Shown: positions 22,600 through 35,142 of the stretch, in pieces
Position numbering within the stretch: the first letter of the stretch is position 1
Layout of the letters: every line of letters begins with the position of its first letter
NCBI GenBank assembly: GCA_003427395.1
Contig: BFEA01000195.1
Location: 2,438,666 to 2,502,665, forward strand
Source: Chara braunii
Taxonomy: Eukaryota; Streptophyta; Charophyceae; Charales; Characeae
Direction of reading: 5' to 3'
Length of the DNA: 64,000 nucleotides
Notes under the pieces: model-generated
Told to the model about the DNA's origin: nothing
The model's input: only the letters and a program-made list of their open reading frames with translations
Database searches by the model: none
Made by a program: the position numbers and the translations under genes

Positions 22600-23095
22600 G
22601 AGATGGTCAGATAAGGGGTTGACTTATCATGGACTGAGAAAAGATAGACTGTTGCTTAGACTTTACTAGAAAAATTAAAGATGGAGGAGTAGTGGTGGGA
22701 GTGTCTTTCTTTGATTATGAGTAGGGGAGACCTTTCATCATCAAGGCAGATGGAGGACGAGTGACCCTTGGTGGTGTACTCATTCAAAAGGATGAGAATG
22801 GGAAAGAAAGACTCATAAGATTTGAGAGCAAAACTTTAAACTCTACTGAGAGAGACTACACTTAATTCATGAAGGGGTTACTGATAATTATCCACTGTCT
22901 TAGGTGCTTCAGACACTGTGTATTTGGAAGAAAATTCATCCTGAGGACTGATGCATCTGTCGAGATAGGTGCTATTAAAAAACATCAACAAATAGATATA
23001 ACAGTAAGCAGGTGCATTACCTTCATCTGGACTTTTGATTTTCAATTGGAAAATATTCCCTTAGAGAAAAATTGGGCAAACGACTTAAGATGAAT
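22600..23095 (+). pseudogene. RNase H remnant, region D
   Basis: Follows RT in the usual Ty3/gypsy order. Recognisable pieces are PFIIKADGGRVTLGGVLIQK, RFESKTLNSTERDYT, IIHCLRCFRHCVFGRKFILR then TDASVEIGAI, and FDFQLENIPLEKNWANDL. These match the pattern of an RNase H fold with the KAD, RFESKTLN and RTDAS positions. Several stops occur. Confidence 0.75.
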
Positions 23096-23284
23096 TGAAT
23101 GGAAAAAAAAAAAAAATGAGAATTTTGATGGGTCAAACGAAAAATCTGCTTATGTTGACAACTTCCTAAATGAGGAGGACGATGAAGACTATAAGGTTGA
23201 AAGTTCTTATAAATGAAGCTTCTGGTCTGCGGAGAGGGACAATAGGGAAGAAATCCCTGATGCTTATGTCTATGAGTTAATTTT

Positions 23285-24830
23285 TTGTTTGAAAAAGAAG
23301 AGGAAGAAGAACAAAACAATTGGTACGTTAGAGTCAATGCAGCAGTTGTGGTTGCTCATGAACTAGTAGAGAGTTCAGGTTCAAAGAATGAAGCGAAGGT
23401 TAAGAAGAAGGAGGAAGAGGTATCATTTATCTTTGAAAAATATGATGAAATTTATCAAGAAATGAGGAAGAATATGAAAAAGGAACGGTTAAAAGAATAC
23501 TACTGCAAAAATTACAGGAAGAAGTTCAGGCTAAAGAGAGGTCACCTCTTTGTAGAGGATGGCAAAGGAGACTTACCTCCACTAAGAGTTGTCTGTGGAA
23601 AAGAGAGACAACTACAAATAATTGTTGCTCTATATGAAGGGGTTGCTGGTGGCCATAGGGCAGTTGAAGCAACCTACTCTAACACAGTTAAACTTTTCTT
23701 CTGGCCTTGCATGAGAGATATGATTCACAAATTTTGCAGGTCATGTGTGTTATCTCATAAGAGGTCTACAGCAAGGATAATTGAGCCTTTATTTCCTACT
23801 ATTGTGGTAAAGCCAGGCAACCGAGTCCACCTGAATCTCCATCACCATGGCCCTAGGCAAGGGTGGTATGAGATACGTACTGAACATGAGAGATAATTTT
23901 TCAGAATATGTTGAGGCAAAGGCTCTAAAAAGGAGAACAGTCAAACAAGTGGTTAATCGGACGCAGGAAGTTTATCTTAAATATTTTTTTATCATAGAGT
24001 TTGTTTCAAACAGAGGATCTGAATTCAGAAATGAGATCGTAAGAAGAACCACTCTCAGACTGGGCATTGGAGTTCGATACGTAACTACTTACCATCCTCA
24101 AGCGAATGCCCGGTCGAGAGAGGTCACATGTCTCTTAAAGATTCATTGGCTAAATGGTGTGAATAGAACCTTAGTATTGGCCAAAAGTACTACGAGCAGT
24201 CATCTATGCTGACAACATCACTGTCAAGAGAACCATTGGTTATGCTTCATTTACTTTGTGGTATGACTGATATGCTACTCTGTCTTTTGAGAGTATGATC
24301 AAAACATAGTCAAGTAAGGAGAGTGACAGAGAGTATTTTATTTCATGACTTCTTCATATCAGAATGAGGCATATATCAGAGATTGAGCAAGCAGTAATGG
24401 ATGTTGTGGAGAGAATGGCAACTAGCAGATCATCAGACCTAGAGAGATGGAATAAGAAGAGATATATAAGAAAAAAGAAACTGAAAGTTTGTGACGTTAT
24501 CCTCCTATTCGACAATTCCCTTGAGACTCAATGGACTAAACGATTGGAGTCAAGATGAATCGCTCCACACATAATTATAGGTGAAGCAGAAGACGAAGTT
24601 CATGAGATATCATAGATGGATGGTTTAAGAGTCCATGCTATGGAATTAGGGTTAAGACTTCGTAAGTTCATCTTCAGAGACCCTGATCTGATCCCCGCAA
24701 TGATTACAAGGAAGGAAAAGAAAAGTCAGCCACCCATTAAGAGATCGGCTTTAGAAGACTGGGAGAAGTACAGTGAGACAGTGAGGCACTATAAGGACAA
24801 GAGTTTCAACAAACTTTGACTACTCTTGCA
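23285..24830 (+). pseudogene. integrase remnant, region D
   Basis: A 203-codon frame (23285-23896) holds the zinc-binding region GGHRAVEATYSNTVKLFFWP and CRSCVLSHKRS. A frameshift at about 23850 leads into the catalytic core (23847-24212): GKGGMRYVLNMRDNFSEYVE, EFVSNRGSEF and TTYHPQANARSREV. At the two positions where the family has catalytic Asp there is Asn (HLNL, codon 23834-23836; SNRGSEF, codon 24009-24011). C-terminal pieces run to 24819 (RKKKLKVCDVILLFDN, FIFRDPDLIPAMITRK, SALEDWEKYSE, VRHYKDKSF). It would have inserted the element DNA into the genome. Confidence 0.85.
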
Positions 24831-27541
24831 TTCCGTATATAAATTTTCAGTCTATCGGACTTGGTCACAAAAGACTTGAAAGAGACTTTCTTAGATGATC
24901 TGTATTTATTTTTGCATCTGAACTGATTTTATTATTTTTTATAAACGATAAAATCAATGAGATTAACGTACCAAGAGTGATGTGTCACTTTGATCCATGA
25001 GTGTGACATCCCTGACAGGGGAGCGACTGTGAAATGAAGTTGCAAATATGTCAAGTTCAAAGAATTCATGGTTGTGGCACGTCAAAGAGGAACAAGTATT
25101 AATCTCATGATGACGAGAAAGTTTGAGGGGTATAAAGAAGTTCAGCTCTACCTGACTAGAGAGTTGTCAGAAGAGAACTATCAGGAAGATAGGCATAAGC
25201 TTGACCAGAGGGTTGTCAACATGGGGACTTCGTGTTTCTTGACGAAGTTGCCTATCTTTTGTCCCAGATGAGGGAAGGGGCCTCTTTGCGGTCAGTATTT
25301 CTATACTTCCTTGAGACCGACATGAGGTTTCGTGAGAGTATTCTCAGATGAGGGAAGGGACCTGTCTGGGATCAACAATTTGTATTTCCTGAGGCTGAAG
25401 GGAGTTCTCTAGAAAGTGCATTGTCGGCTGTTATTTGTTGATGTTTAGTGTCTCTTGAGACCGAAGGGACGTCTCTTGATAAATTTATGTTCTGTTATCT
25501 GGGGCATAGACCGTTTGACTATAGGTTGGAGATGCATGTTGGTTGTTTGTGCCTGGGATTTCGTTCACTAACCTAAATATGCATTGATTATCGGGGTTAG
25601 CCAGAGCCTTACCGCTGTAGGTTGCAATCAGGTGGCGCTAGCAGGTCCCCGATGCGAGTGTCGAATTTCGTAGTTGACTGAGGCTAAGACTCCGAGAGTC
25701 TGGCCTGCGAGGTCAAAAGGGGTCAGTTGGAACCCTACCGCAGTCAGAGGTTGCAATCTTGTGAGGTTCGCCAGAGCCTGGAACCGTGGTTAGACCAGGT
25801 CCCACGTTAAAAAAACTGGGCGGGGCAGCCAGCGCCCTTGGCCAAAAACCGGTGGGTGAGTCGGTCACCGACCATAGTGGTGAAATCCGGATATGGGACA
25901 ATTTGACTGACAGAAGGTCTACTGTCAAAGGGTAATCCGACCCGATATAGTTTGGGTGTCCTGGCGAGAGTGCCAAAGGGTCGCCATACTCGAGTAGTGG
26001 GTAGGACAGTCCTGACATGGAAGCAGGTTAAAGGGGTCGTCAACACAAATGGTCTGATTGGTCCTAGCCAGAGGCAGGCCGAATGAGGTATGTCAGAATG
26101 ACGGTAGGTCTGTCATTCTTGACCAGTGGTGGGTCAAAACCATGACAATCAATAACTCTTGAGTGTGAATAAATGTTTAATTTTATGTATTAATTTTTTA
26201 TGGGCTTTAATTAATTTATTTTATTTTATTATTGTCTGATGATTGTTTGTCAGGGAGTCTGTGTGATGGGAACATGTTTGGTGGGTGTGAACTTGTTGTT
26301 TTGGAGGCTCATGAAAAGTTCCTTGACCAAAGAAAGACGAAGGGGTTTGGTATCCCCCTTTATTCGTCTGAGAAGTTGAAGGCACACCTCACTCAGGCGA
26401 GAGAACAGGAAAATGGTTTGGTATACTCTATCCCCAGCATGACAAATAAAATGAGTGTCCTCAATGTTAATATCATTTGTACAATATCGCTGGTATCTCT
26501 GTCAAGACAAGGAACAAGGTAACTTCATAGTTCAAGAAGTTCAGTGGCAAGCTAAGCCAACAGCATATGAGAAATCCTTCTTAAATTTATTTGGTGGTCG
26601 ACAAGCGGCCTAGTTCACAAGGAACCTGCATCCTTGGCCTTAAGGTATTTAAACTCTCAAGCCAGGGACGTTATAAAGTGTGACATGAACTAAAGACTTG
26701 AAAGAAACAAATTCAAAAGATCAAGAAAAAATCGCATTTATACAAGATATACAAGACAACCATGAACTCAATCTGAAGTAAAGAAAGAACAAAAATGATG
26801 CAAAGAAGAGTGCAAGTATTAAGATGAGAAGAGGGAGAAACGGCACATGAAATGGAAGGTGACGGTACATTCACTAGGGCCCTGCTTGGGGTAGGAGCAG
26901 TGGGGGCTCTAGGGAGAATGGAGGAGAGGAGGGACTCGGGGTGCCATAACGCACCTGAATTTGTTTTTGAAAATACTCCATCTTCGTCGACGATGGAGTT
27001 CTTTCGTGCCAACTAGTAAAAGAAGGGCGGGCGTAGGGTCTTGTGTGGCCGCCATACCCCCTTGCTTCCTCCTCCTCTTATTTGCTGTGTTCGCGCCGTG
27101 CCCGACCTGGCGGCTCTTCACGAGCCTTTCCTCCCCTACCACCTCTTCCTTGTCCCTGTCCTCTACGTGCTTCAGACATGGTGCAAGACGGGGTTAAGGA
27201 GAAACGTTCAGCGATAGAGATAGACTAAGAGAATGTTGTAAAAATGAGAGGACTACGCTACTGAGGGGAAAAGAGGGAAAATGACTTTGTAGGGTTACTC
27301 AGGGCTATGACACGATGAAAAAGAGAAAAGGGGCGCTGCAGAAGGATAAGAAAATGGATGTACATGCTGAGATAAGCACGAGTTAACGCCTAGAGCAGAA
27401 TTGCTATGTGAGAATTGCAATGTGAACTTTCTTATGAATCACTGTGAGAAGGAATAAGAATGCTGCTATTACTGTTTGCTTTTATACTAAGTGGTGTGTC
27501 GTTTGGGCCCAGGGGGGACGCTGGGCGGGGATTTGGTATCA
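24831..27541 (+). other. 3' non-coding part of internal region D
   Basis: Aligns throughout with 53491-56240 of E, so it belongs to the element. No coding frame is convincing. Near 25260-25470 the phrase CAGATGAGGGAAGGG recurs in a short degenerate direct repeat. Just before LTR B lie G-rich stretches (CAGGGGGGACG and GGGCGGGGA) that could be a decayed polypurine tract, but this is weak. Confidence 0.55.
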
Positions 27542-30500
27542 TGTCGGAGGGCGCGATGTCCCGACCCTCCGCTGTGTACCTTACATCCGCTCACTCACTG
27601 TCGTGTATGCCCGCATACCTTCGCTGTGGACCCGGTACCAGCCCACAAGGTCATCCAGAATCGACAGGCCCCGTTACTTGGCTTCCCAGTGGTACCGCAC
27701 AGGGTCGGTGTCTTGCCTTACAACGGGTCAGTTAAAAGCTGAAGTGACCACCAGATTTTCCAGCACGATAAAAAAAAAGGGAAGCACAGTCTATTTTGCC
27801 GCACGTCGGGCTCTAATGGCTCTGATCTATGCTGAGTGCAGGGATGGGATAGCAATAACCGGCTCGGATTTCTCAACCGCTCGCTAGGTCCCTATAGGCG
27901 CGTTTTGGAGTAAGTGCACTGGAGACGTTCACCGTCAGAGAAGGGTTAAATGCAAAAAAAAAAGAAAAAAAAAAGAAAAAAAAGAAAGAAAAAAGGTTCA
28001 GTGTTGGACTTTGGATTCGTGCATAGATTTGGATCGTTATCCCAACGCCCCGGTGTCTGATGGTTTTTAGTGAGGCCGTGGCGCAAGAGAACTTTAAAGC
28101 GTCATCTTTCCTTTCTCCATTGTTATTATTATTACTAATATTATTATTGTTATTATTACTATTATTATCATGTTGCTAGTTATTCTCTGGGTATCGTTTC
28201 CCTTAGTCGTTTCCTAGGGGGAAGGGGACTGACGATCTGTTTTCCAAATCATTAGTAGCCTATGGGTTGCCTAGTCTGCCCAACCCTTCCGCTTCAATCG
28301 TCGTGAGCTTGACCAGTAAGGGGCGGTAAATATCCCATAAAATGGGAGCACCCGCGGCCGCATCGGCAGAAGACTCATCACCCTGCAGAGGGTCATGAGT
28401 CCCCTCCTTACCATCGGACGTGGGTACCCATTTGAGGTAGCCCAACGCCCATCTTAAAAAGGAGGAAGGCTTCCGCCCGTATCCCATTATGGGACCACTA
28501 CGTCGAGCCTGTGGTCGCTTCATGCCAAAGATGAAGCGACTAATGATTGATGGCTAAGTGAGCCGATAGTGTTATAAATGTTGGGGTTCGACTTCCTGTT
28601 TTTCTTTTTCTTTTTTTTTATTTTACTCACGTTATTAAAATTTTGAAAAATAATTTTTCCTTTTAATTTTGCAGAGTCTGAAAAAGGTATTTGAATCCCT
28701 CAATCAGAGCGCGGGGATCGCAGTAAGCAGCGATCTTATAAAGGGGTGTCAAAGACAAGTCTTTAACTACTTGGGCATGCGCGATTTTGCTGCGTCGGGA
28801 ACTGGTGAACAGAGGGGAGAAGGCTAGGCGGCGTAGTGAGTGTGCAGGAGATCGCCTGAGTGCACATGCGCATGCTTTGACTGTTTGGTCGTGGCTATTT
28901 CAGGGCCATTAGCCTGGTACCGTACGGGTTATTCGAAAAGGGCTCAACCATGGTGCGTAGCAGCGGGTTGTATGGCTATAGGCCAAGCTGCCTCCAGTTT
29001 CTCTGGAGGTGGGAGCGGATGTAAGGGGAAGAGCCTACAGTGATGGTTGTATTGGACAACAGCCACAGAAGGCAGGAGGTGAAACTTAAGGTGAACTTAG
29101 AAGGTAAATGAGGGCAGACTAAGGTCTGCAGATGACGATTACAGAGGTTGAGGACCGTGCCGAGAGGAGATGTAGACGAGACGGGGTCATGGACGAAATC
29201 AGGGTGACCATCTCGTAACTGGAGGGGAAGACCTCCACGGACACTGCAGAGCGAGAGCAGCAGCACCTAGACCGCGACACAGAGGCAGAGAAAGACACGA
29301 GCGACCTAGAGGTGGAGACCCAGTCCTGGCATGGACTGCATAAGTGGCGGCAGGACCACCCACGGATGGAACCCATAGAAGACGGTCCAAAGGCCAACTC
29401 GTGACGACGAAGGGACCGGAACGGCTAAACTACTGGACAGGAGGTCAATACGAAAAAGGGGACTCAGGGGAGTGTGTGGTAGTTACAGATCAAGCGTGCA
29501 TGCGGCAGTGACGAACAAGATCGAGAGAGAACAAATCCCGTGAGAGCTGTGAAAGGAGAGGCTACCAGGAAAGAGGTTAATCTGCGGGGCATGCTAGAGG
29601 TTGTTTACTTGACCCGTCTGCTGGACCGTTGCAACTGTCGGCCATCAGAGTGAGTGAGCAGAGGAGGTTTTGCACATGCACTACTCAGTTCCCTTATGAT
29701 TAGTGAACGGAAAGAAGGTCAGCGAGGAAGTGACCGTGCAATGACTGACGCCAACGGAAATGCGATAAGGCTGGTTTCCGACAGAAAAAGAAGGGGACGG
29801 CGAGAGAGAGAGAGAGCAATGTAGACGAGAGGGAGCATGGCTGACGTCATCAGTGTGAACCCACTGTGATGGGGCCGAATGCCACGAGAACTATGTGTCG
29901 CATGCTCGTGCTAAGAATGTTAAACTTTGCAGAAGCACTCGCACGGTGGAAACCTATACATGCGTGCATTTGAGAAAGATACACTATTAGGATGGTGGGG
30001 CAAGAAGGAAGTCAATGTCAGTACGTAAGGGTACTCTGGAGGTCATGAGTTACTGTTGATGTCAGCACTGCCTAGTCTGGGTAGCGAGATCATCACTTTG
30101 GTGGGGCATTGTGATCAAGTTATGTGGAACGTGACAGTGTACTACTCTCCCCCGTTGGTGTAAGGATAATGGCGAGCGAAAGCGCGAGGTGCAGATGATG
30201 CTCGAGAACTGAGGATGCCTCTCCGAGTATACGTTTAACCACTACAAGGGGGTGGGCTGACGCTTAGCGGTTGACTCGCGTGCTGCTTTCTTGTGAGAGG
30301 GGCGTGGTTGTTGCCATCCCCTCGTCAAGAAGAATGTGTGACCGCCGAGAGAGTGTGAGTCTCGTAAAAATCATGAGGAGGGGTTCGTTAGTTGTCTGTG
30401 ATTGGATCACGAGATGACTCCGAGTTGTATGAGAGTGGTGTGATGATTAGTGGGTGAGTTCTTGTTTGCAAGATTGCTAGCAACATTCACACTCGTCGTC

Positions 30501-33500
30501 GGTCGCATGGTAAACTCATGGTCATTTGTGTTGTGTGTTACTATCGCCTCTCCCTCTCCACTTATTTTGGCCCATCATGGCTACTCCTTATGAAAGGATC
30601 TGTGGTTTGACTGTAAGAGGATAGTTAAGAAAGGCGAGTTGAGTCGTCAAACGCTGCCAGTTCTCATCCAGTTGAGTGTGATTGTAGGTGAAGGACAAAG
30701 AGTGGTTGAGATGCAACAGGGTGTGACAGAGAGACACTAGGGAAAAAAGAGGAAGGTGGGACTGGCACAATGAGACAGTAATGGATGGATAATGGTCGAA
30801 ACGGACAAGGTTATGATCACTAAATGCTAAGTTCTCTTTCCCCAAATTTCCTCCTCTCATTAGAGCATCCCCTGTTCAATGGGAAAGTGGGTAAATGTAA
30901 AAACTTTGCGAAAAATCATTTACCTTCTGATTAAATTTTTGCTCGATGAAGATTGACAGTCCAAAAATCATAAGCTTAATACATAGTTTTAGCTAAATGA
31001 AAAGGGGCGTGTTGAATGTCGCATGAGTAAAGTTCCTTTTCACGCCCTTCACTCGGGTCATGATCGTTATCCCTGCGTTATAACATGATAAATGATGGAC
31101 TCTATACTCGACAATAGGTTAAACTTTGTTGAATAAGTCTTGTCATTTGGCTTGCTTGGGGATGAAATGAGGCAATGGCGAAAGAAAAGGCTAATTGAAA
31201 GGATTGAACAGACTCTGTGAAGCAAGATGCTGATGGCAACTCTCTGAGCTAATGCTGAATAACCAGAGGACATGTGTGACATTATCGTTATTATTCTCAG
31301 TGGTTACGCTGAGCGACTTTTTCTAGACATAACTAAGGCTGTAAGAACCATGTGCCCTATTTTGTGGATGACTCACCGCCGACATTACATGACACGCTAT
31401 TTGAATGATACTTACTATAAATGACACCTCAAAATCTTATTTGAAAGAAAATTTTGGAAAGGCGCCTATGTCTAAGAAGACTCAGTGTGGTGCACGAAGC
31501 AACAACGAATGATCCGCTAAGAGGCCTCACGGTGAGTAGCTGATTGGCAAAACTTCAGTGGACAATCCATTGAGGGGCTAGAAGTGAACTTTTGATGAAA
31601 CAGACTTACCAACATAACTCACACAGTAAAAAGAAAAGTCCTTATAGCGTCCGAGGGACCTTAACGATTAGTAGTATCTCGACGGGTGTGTGTGGGCTAG
31701 AAATGCTTTTCATAATACCTGGGTAAAGAAAGTGAACATATCAAATTTAACTGAGTCATATTCAATATTTGCTCATGCTCGGAGAGAGAAACATTGTTAC
31801 GTCCTCTTCAGTCTGCGGTCGGGGATCCTTGGTAGCGACTATAAAAATAAAAATATAAGTAGATAATCAACGTGACTAACTGCCAGCAGCTAAACCGTTG
31901 ATGGATAACCTCGACGTTAAGTCAACCACTCAGCCAAGAGCAAAGTGTCAAAAGTCGAGGGATCGGTATGCAATGCTGTACGAAACCATACCTTAGTGGG
32001 AGAAGCCTCATAACCTCAGAATAAGAGTACGACTATACACACAAGTTGAGACATTGCCCAATTATGGGACCGCTATTGTACTGGGACTGATAGAGATTGA
32101 CCTACCACGTACTACTAAGTCAACCTAGATACACAATATTTCCTTATGTTATTCAAGACCCAGTCACACACAAAGTCTTCATTGCCTTGGTCGGTTGAGT
32201 ACAGAGTTTGAGTACCTGTGCCCTCTATTTGAATAGAGGTCACTGAGAAATGAACTGTAATGAGTACAGTACTAAACTTAGGGTGCGACCAAAGAAACAA
32301 GTTCGTATGCCGGCTGTGAAACAACTTGGTATTATCTGTTTAGATCAGTGAGATGATAAATAGGTTACTACTCTAATTCATCGCCATGATCGACGTGAGG
32401 TATGCCAGTGGAATCAGCTTCTGCGATTGATTGGTCTGAGGGATAAATCACCGGGGAAGGGGATGAAAATTGAGGAAAAACAGTCGTTTGATTTCTAAGT
32501 TTTTATCCTGATTGGGATTAATAGAAAAGTTTCCGAAAAAGGTAATGCAAAGGACCAGTGCATTGTGAGGCACTCTTCGGTCGTCCACGTCGTGATGAAC
32601 AAATTTGTGATCTGGGCTATTATCACGGACCTCCCTACATAGCTCGTTTGGTTGCTTTTCTGATGCCTCGCGATCACCTGCTTTGCCCAAGGAACGTTGT
32701 ATCCCGCAACTTCCCTCGCTGAGATGAATTGGTTCTGAGAACTGTTAGTCGCGGAGACTGCCCACTATAAGCACGGCAGGGTACCCGAATGATGACATAG
32801 ACCGTGAATCTGTTAATTACTTATTAGTTAATTACTCGTTATTCTCACCGCTTCTGCAGCTTGCACATAGATTTTCCCCGTCGTCTAAAGAGAGAGAGAC
32901 CACGACATCCATGATACTCTACGCGGTACTTGGGTCAGGTTCGCCACCCAAAGCGCAGAGTGCAGAGAGCCGTAGTAACCAAAAGCATCCACAATCATAA
33001 GTTTGTCATAGTCTTCATCGATCACCTATTGTTAATCGCAGACGTAAGCAATTTTCACCGGAACCCCTACTGCTAAGGATTTCTTCCTGTGTCCGTCAAC
33101 CTTTTGATCCAAGGCAAAAGCAATGGGCTTTTGTCAAGGACTGGGGGACGAAGGTACACTAAGAGTCACCTGCGCGATGTACTAGGACAAAACGAAAGCC
33201 TAAGACGAAAATGTTGTCAAGGACATCCACTGTCATCTCGAGTTGATGATGGAACAAGCTCTTGGGTTAGTGAGGGACCAGAAGTTCATTGAGTATACCT
33301 TTTATTTCCATGGAACAGACTGAAAGTTACACAACACTTTGATTTGGTGGGCCAATCGACCACGCAAGGGAAGTTATCGGTAATCAAAAGTGAATCATGC
33401 TTTACTACCACTATCGGACCTGATCTGGTCACCCACACTTAAGTGGCCTGAGCGGGGTAACTCTGAGGCTAACTACTTTGCATTATTAGAAATCAAACTA

Positions 33501-33751
33501 GAGACAAGTTGTGATCAAATGAATTGTGTACTATCAGAATCCAAGCAGAGAAGTAATCAACACAGTCGCACAATTGAGACAATCAAGTAAACTAAAGAGA
33601 TCATCAGAACACAGCATCGATTATCATCCACATGAGTACGATCCAGTCATTTCTTGTAAGTGGGTTAGTCTTGGCCAACCTCAATCAGATTGCTCCAATG
33701 TAGGCCTTTCAGTATCAATATGTAAGTGCAGTAGGTTCCAGACGAGAAGAC

Positions 33752-34183
33752 ATGTCAGTCTTTGTTGTCCTCACTGAGTTTGCAAGAGGTACCATTCACA
33801 ACCTGAGGGTTTACTTGAAGAAGGGTAAGGAAACCCATCAGCACTTCGACTCAGTTTGGATCTTGGCAATCAGGTATCTTGAAGAGAAAGAGAGAGAATT
33901 TGATGAGAAAGGTACCAAGTTGATCCGTAGTTTTGGACCAAAGCTCTACACAGATTACCCCAAGCATCAAGTTCCTTCTACTCTCACTTATGACTCTTAT
34001 TGGGGTGAACTGGTATATCTTGTCAGAAGGTACATCTCTCCTGCAGTGGTTGACTACGAGGCGGTCCCTGAGTTATCCGAGTTTCGACATCTCAGCCGAG
34101 GGATTTTCTCTCAACCGTATCTCCCTACTCTATGGGAGGTGTTTCTTTCTATGGTAGACTTTCGTATCATGGGACTCGGATGA
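33752..34183 (+). CDS. LTR-encoded unrecognised 143-aa protein domain
   Basis: One uninterrupted frame begins MSVFVVLTEFARGTIHNLRV and continues YLKKGKETHQHFDSVW, IRYLEEKEREFDEKG, DSYWGELVYLVRRYISPAVV and FSQPYLPTLWEVFL. It is mostly globular in look, with a charged helix around residues 45-62 and no signal peptide or membrane segment. Copy A of the LTR carries the same sequence with stops and an in-frame 21-codon loss. The VLT-F...(L/I)R-Y core recurs in the internal domain units. The start is simply the first Met; homology to A extends a little upstream, so the protein may be a fragment. Function unknown, and I doubt it is still expressed. Confidence 0.45.
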   Translation: MSVFVVLTEFARGTIHNLRVYLKKGKETHQHFDSVWILAIRYLEEKEREFDEKGTKLIRSFGPKLYTDYPKHQVPSTLTYDSYWGELVYLVRRYISPAVVDYEAVPELSEFRHLSRGIFSQPYLPTLWEVFLSMVDFRIMGLG

Positions 34184-34529
34184 AAGTGTTGAGAATTTGC
34201 AGGTTTCAGGTGGCTCTACATCGAGAGACCACAACCTCAGAGGGTACGAAGACTTGGCCGGAAGCACGAGAAATTACAACAAAATGAGAGATTGATTGTG
34301 AGGTTCACAGGGATGAGTGAGGACTCTTGACCAACGCTGGCCATGCTCTCTTCATGTGTACTTTCTGAGATTATTATAAGTTCTCACTCTTCCCTCATTT
34401 ATTTACTTGTCTCTCCCTGAGTCAGTTAGTGTTGCTTCATCTACATTGCCCTTGTTTTGATGATTTTGTCACAGTTCTCAAAATTAAAAAATTGGCAAAA
34501 TTGATGCATGCATGACGTACCAAAATTTC

Positions 34530-34632
34530 CTATGTAGCACGGCATACCTGGCTGGATAATCTGGTCGGATTATCGGGGCGGATTATCGGGGGCTAGGATT
34601 ATCCGAAAATCCGGATGATTAAAAAAATGGCC

Positions 34633-34664
<32 letters not shown>

Positions 34665-35080
34665 TATTGCGCGTGCAAAATATAATAGAACTACGTTCCT
34701 ATTTCATAAAAAGCTTCATAAGTCATGGAAGGGTTCAAAGGGGTAAGATAGGGAATAAACTTCAATAAAGGGGTTTAGAAGGGGGATTTTTAGTTCGTTT
34801 TGTAATTTTTTATCAAAATATTATTTTATTTTTCTGTTTTATATTCTTATTTTTTTATCTGTTGAGATATCAGTGATGGCCTCAAGCGAAAAGTTGTTCG
34901 TATCATTGACGTGAACAACATACTTGTTTTCCAGATTTTTTTGAATTATTTTTTTTTCGGTAAAAAAAAATATTTTGCGCAGGGCCGGATTTTTCCATAA
35001 CCGTAATTAATCCGGAATTTTCATCCGGATGGGAAATTCCAGATAAAATGGCCTGCCGGATATCCGGATTTGCTACCTAG
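34530..35080. mobile_element. non-autonomous TIR element, hAT-like (551 bp)
   Basis: Inserted in LTR B with a perfect 8-bp target duplication AAAATTTC (34522-34529 and 35081-35088). LTR A has the empty site, CAGAATTTCTATAATT. The ends are CTATGTAGCA and, on the other strand, CTAGGTAGCA. Inner ends are rich in CCGG/GGATTATC words and the middle has a run of about 25 A. No coding capacity. hAT-like is inferred from the 8-bp duplication. Confidence 0.88.
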
Positions 35081-35142
35081 AAAATTTCTATAATTATTTA
35101 TTGCATGATTCTTTGTTGTTCCGAATCAAAATAAAAGATTCA

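Larger units (their letters stand above)
27542..35142 (+). mobile_element. giant LTR copy B (candidate 3' LTR)
   Basis: Starts TGTCGGAGGG and ends AAAGATTCA, giving the TG...CA termini expected of an LTR. It aligns with A over its whole length but lacks the 0.5 kb block at 10337-10855 and contains a 551-bp TIR element near its 3' end. A TTA microsatellite lies at about 28122-28170. It carries the open reading frame at 33752-34183. Downstream DNA (35143 on) is unrelated to the start of D. Confidence 0.72.

Noticed and set aside
23023-23337. 104-codon minus-strand frame
   Set aside because: It is antisense to the RNase H/integrase coding remnant and not kept in E.
25713-26046. 101-codon minus-strand frame within region D
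   Set aside because: The equivalent part of E is broken in this frame, and it lies antisense in the 3' non-coding part of the element.
27444-27887. 147-codon plus-strand frame across the start of LTR B
   Set aside because: It crosses the internal region/LTR boundary and is not maintained as one frame in LTR copies A and C.
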